Assembly (NCBI GenBank): GCA_030549775.1
Contig: CM060171.1
Location: forward strand, 140,772,859 to 140,836,858
Reading direction: 5' to 3'
From: Tamarix chinensis
Taxonomy: Eukaryota; Streptophyta; Magnoliopsida; Caryophyllales; Tamaricaceae
Length of the DNA stretch: 64,000 bases
Below, in pieces: positions 61,739-64,000 of the stretch. Numbering within the stretch: position 1 is the stretch's first letter; every line of letters begins with the position of its first letter. Under the pieces are notes generated by a model. That model did no database searches, had not been told where the DNA came from, and saw only the letters and a program-made list of their open reading frames with translations. The translations under genes were made by a program, and so were the position numbers.

Positions 61739-63238
61739 AAAAAAAAAAAAAAAAAAGGAGGGCTCACCTCATTGAGTGTGCGGTCGAGAACGGAAAAGGC
61801 AGAGCCTTCCGAGGCTCTGCGGAACGAGAGAAAAAAAAAAGCTCGATAGAGCCTGCAGGGCAGAGCGAGACAGGGCAGGCGGCAGGCGGTAGGGTCGAGG
61901 AGAGCCTTTATAGGCTCGGGAGAGACAGAGCACCGAGAAGAGAAAGGAAACCGAGGCTCGGAGCAGCCAAGGACGCCGCACGGAAGGACGAAAAGCAGGT
62001 GTGCAGCAGCCGTCACACGGACTTCGAGGAAGACGCACGGAAGGAGAGGTGTGCGCCAGCCCTGTCAGCCGCCGGGCGAAAAAAGAAAAAAAGAAAAGAA
62101 TTACAGCACAGAAATAAAAGCCGAGAGAGAGAAGAAAATAAGGAAGAAATTAATACCGGTAGAATTTATTTCAGATAAAATTAATTTTTATCTGAATAAA
62201 TTATTGATCTTTAATTTAAAATTAATTCCGGTTATTTCTTTCTCTTATTTTTAATTTATATTTTAGATATATATTTCTGTGTAATTAATTCTTTAATTAT
62301 GAGTGGCTGATTATTTATTGTTAGGGAATAATTTGAAACCCTAGATTATGATTTGAATTATATTTTTATTTTCTTTGTTTCGTGAGATTGTTTCTTGACT
62401 CTAAATTAATTGCTATCGTTTATATGTATGATTCTGTCCAGTATAGTTTATTTGGTGCATGCCTTGTTCTGGTTCCTCATAAGTGACAGTATGTAGGATT
62501 ATTTGCCTGCGAGGTGACCATCTAAATATACTAGAATTTATATGTATAAATTGCAGCTAGGTTAGATAACAATTCACCTAATCGTTTTGTGATTCTAACC
62601 GAAGTGGTAAAACGTTTCGATACGTGTGGGTCAAGAATAGGAAATACAGCTAGACATGCGTTTTGTACTAGTCTGGGTACTTAGATTGACAGCCTTCCAC
62701 TTACACTTAATGCATTAAATCTAGTTAAATATAGGAGCTGCTTGTTGCTGCTATACTGCTAGTATTTAATAGGATTAATATAGGCACGTGGTCGTATTAA
62801 TTAATTAAGGGAAGTAATATAAGGTGTATGGACCTGCGTTTGGTGTGCAACTTGGTCGATCTCTTTCTCACGATTAAAATTGACTTAGAAATAAATATTA
62901 TATTTTCAACCTAATCTAGTGGTGGATTTTTATTTCCCTAACATATTTCTCCTATCTGCTAGTTTCCCATTATTTTCCATTATTTTCATTATTAGTTTAT
63001 TTTATTTTATTTAATCTCATTATTTTTATTTTATTATTTTGATAAACCCCCATTAGTATTTTTATTATTTATTTCTTTTAGGTTATTTAGTGTTTTTATT
63101 TTATTTATAGTTTAAGCTAGTTAGATAGAGGTGAGCCCTCTCAATCCCCGATTTAGAACGATACCCTTATTTACCAGTGCTACATTTGACAACAAGAGGG
63201 TTTAAATTGCGTGCCGGCTACGGTGGCACCAATTTTTG
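61739..63238 (+). repeat. Tandem duplicate of the LTR's polyA-R-U5 part, without TATA box
   Basis: Begins with an 18-A run (61739-61756) directly joined to GGAGGGCTCACCTCATTGAG, then follows the LTR to GCACCAATTTTTG. Compared with 60220-61738 it lacks 22 bp (GCTGCC ... TATAAATAAA, the TATA box) and has 3 extra bp. It shares variants with 59845-61731 but not with the left LTR (CTTCCACTTAC, GTTTCCCATT, CCCCGATTTAG), so it was copied from its neighbour. Confidence 0.8.
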
Positions 63239-63255
63239 GCGCCGTTGCCGGGGAT
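63237..63255 (+). promoter_or_regulatory. tRNA-Asp primer binding site, unit 2
   Basis: Same 19-nt sequence as in unit 1. Confidence 0.85.
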
Positions 63256-63405
63256 TGGTAACTTCACCTTTATTTTGCTAGTATTTTTAGTGTATTTTTA
63301 TTTTTAGTGTTTTTGTATTTTTTCTTTTAGTTTGTTTTAGATTTTCTTAGGATTTTATTTTGATATTAACCTCTTCCTTTGAAGTGTTGGTATTTTCAGG
63401 TAGCT

Positions 63406-64000
63406 ATGAGAGGATCCTTTGGTTATGGACAACTTTACTCGAATCTTAACGCAAGAGTAAATGAGGTAAGTATGAGTAGTCTTGAAGATAAACTTAACAA
63501 ACTCACTACTCTTGTTTTGCAGGTAGCTGAAGCTATAGTTATTAATACAAGTGGAGTGTGTCATACACAAGGAAATCCATATGCTTACCATGAACAAGCT
63601 ATGAGAGGAGGAGGATGGACACAATCTGGTGCTCAATCTTTCAATGGTTTTCAAGGACACGATCCCTATACAAGCACATACTATTCGGGAATGAGGCATC
63701 AACCCAACTTTAGATGGGAGATGCATGATCAGTATCAAGTGCCATATCAAGACCCTTACACGCATGAATATGAAGCTTCAAAATATTATCAGTATCCTCA
63801 ACACGAATTTTCTCCAGTTTCAGAGCCCTCAAGTTCAGAAAAATTGGATAAGATTCTTGAAGAACTGATGAATGGTCAAAACCAATTGGCAGAAAGCCAA
63901 AATCAACTGATGCAAATGAATGATCATTATTCAGTGCCATATCAAGAGCCTCACATATGTGAATATGAAGCGTCAAAATGTTATCCTCAACAAGAATTTT
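63406..64000 (+). CDS. Gag-like ORF of unit 2, open to the window edge (partial)
   Basis: ATG at 63406 opens a frame without stops for 198 codons to the edge of the window. It is collinear with the broken ORF of unit 1 but intact here, with about 10 percent nucleotide difference. Order: MRGSFGYG start, coiled coil (SSLEDKLNKLTTLVLQVAEA), Gly/Tyr/Gln-rich middle, KLDKILEELMNGQNQ coiled coil. A near-repeat of the (H/N)D(Q/H)Y..VPYQ(D/E)P segment then begins at about 63916, absent at this place in unit 1. No protease or RT is in view. Likely a structural protein of a non-autonomous element. Confidence 0.6.
   Translation, partial: MRGSFGYGQLYSNLNARVNEVSMSSLEDKLNKLTTLVLQVAEAIVINTSGVCHTQGNPYAYHEQAMRGGGWTQSGAQSFNGFQGHDPYTSTYYSGMRHQPNFRWEMHDQYQVPYQDPYTHEYEASKYYQYPQHEFSPVSEPSSSEKLDKILEELMNGQNQLAESQNQLMQMNDHYSVPYQEPHICEYEASKCYPQQEF

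Overview
The window reads as nuclear DNA of a flowering plant, most likely a eudicot with a fairly large, repeat-rich genome. It holds one recognisable host gene with GT-AG introns, plant-type LTR elements primed by tRNA-Asp or tRNA-iMet, a BED-finger hAT element, MITEs and long AT-rich intergenic DNA. The species cannot be named from sequence alone. No bacterial-type operon, CRISPR array, tRNA or rRNA gene was seen.

Host gene. Four minus-strand exons (26456-27964, 22499-22645, 22231-22347, 5879-6478) join in phase 0 into a 790-residue protein that I recognise as the plant homologue of SMPD4 (mit_SMPDase / neutral sphingomyelinase-3 family), with a C-terminal membrane anchor. The gene covers 22 kb because its last intron is 15,752 bp long. 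That intron contains a 6.3-kb hAT transposon (8357-14666, flanked by the 8-bp direct repeat TACCTCTT, with a decayed transposase gene). It also contains a small element nested in that transposon (13904-14223, own 8-bp repeat GTAAGGGG), two copia-like LTRs (7876-8259, 15886-16266) and a 2.7-kb non-autonomous LTR element (18307-20967). A diverged copy of the small element lies inside that LTR element.

Flanks. Positions 1-5878 and 27965-32377 are mainly AT-rich DNA. They hold a possible last exon of another minus-strand gene (20-205), a Stowaway-like MITE, a fold-back minisatellite (1560-2245), two diverged copies of a 1.1-kb repeat on either side of the gene, and a TRIM (30430-31565) with two 190-bp tandem chimeric units.

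Repeat half (32378-64000). There is no host gene. A family of about 4.4-4.5-kb LTR-like units is present as copy 1 (33747-38255, plus), copy 2 (43427-47868, minus) and copy 3 (50498-54422, minus, cut by a later insertion), plus older fragments. The units run from TGAAATGCCCC to GGGTGTTACA, and each carries a 2x3 array of a GCCGGTGGATCGG motif. Copy 2 carries a 378-bp CCGGACCGG MITE. A young Athila-like Ty3 derivative begins at 54423: LTR (1887 bp), tRNA-Asp primer site, broken gag-like ORF, no pol, two polypurine-type sites, then a near-identical LTR at 59845-61731. That LTR is followed directly by a tandem copy of its own R-U5 part (61739-63238) that lacks the TATA box, then by a second primer site and a second, more diverged gag-like ORF that runs off the window.

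The window shows one conserved gene being enlarged by nested insertions, next to a nested cluster of non-coding LTR elements. I found no clearly new biological system. The most unusual items are the TATA-less R-U5 duplication, the tandem TRIM and the conserved 2x3 motif array.
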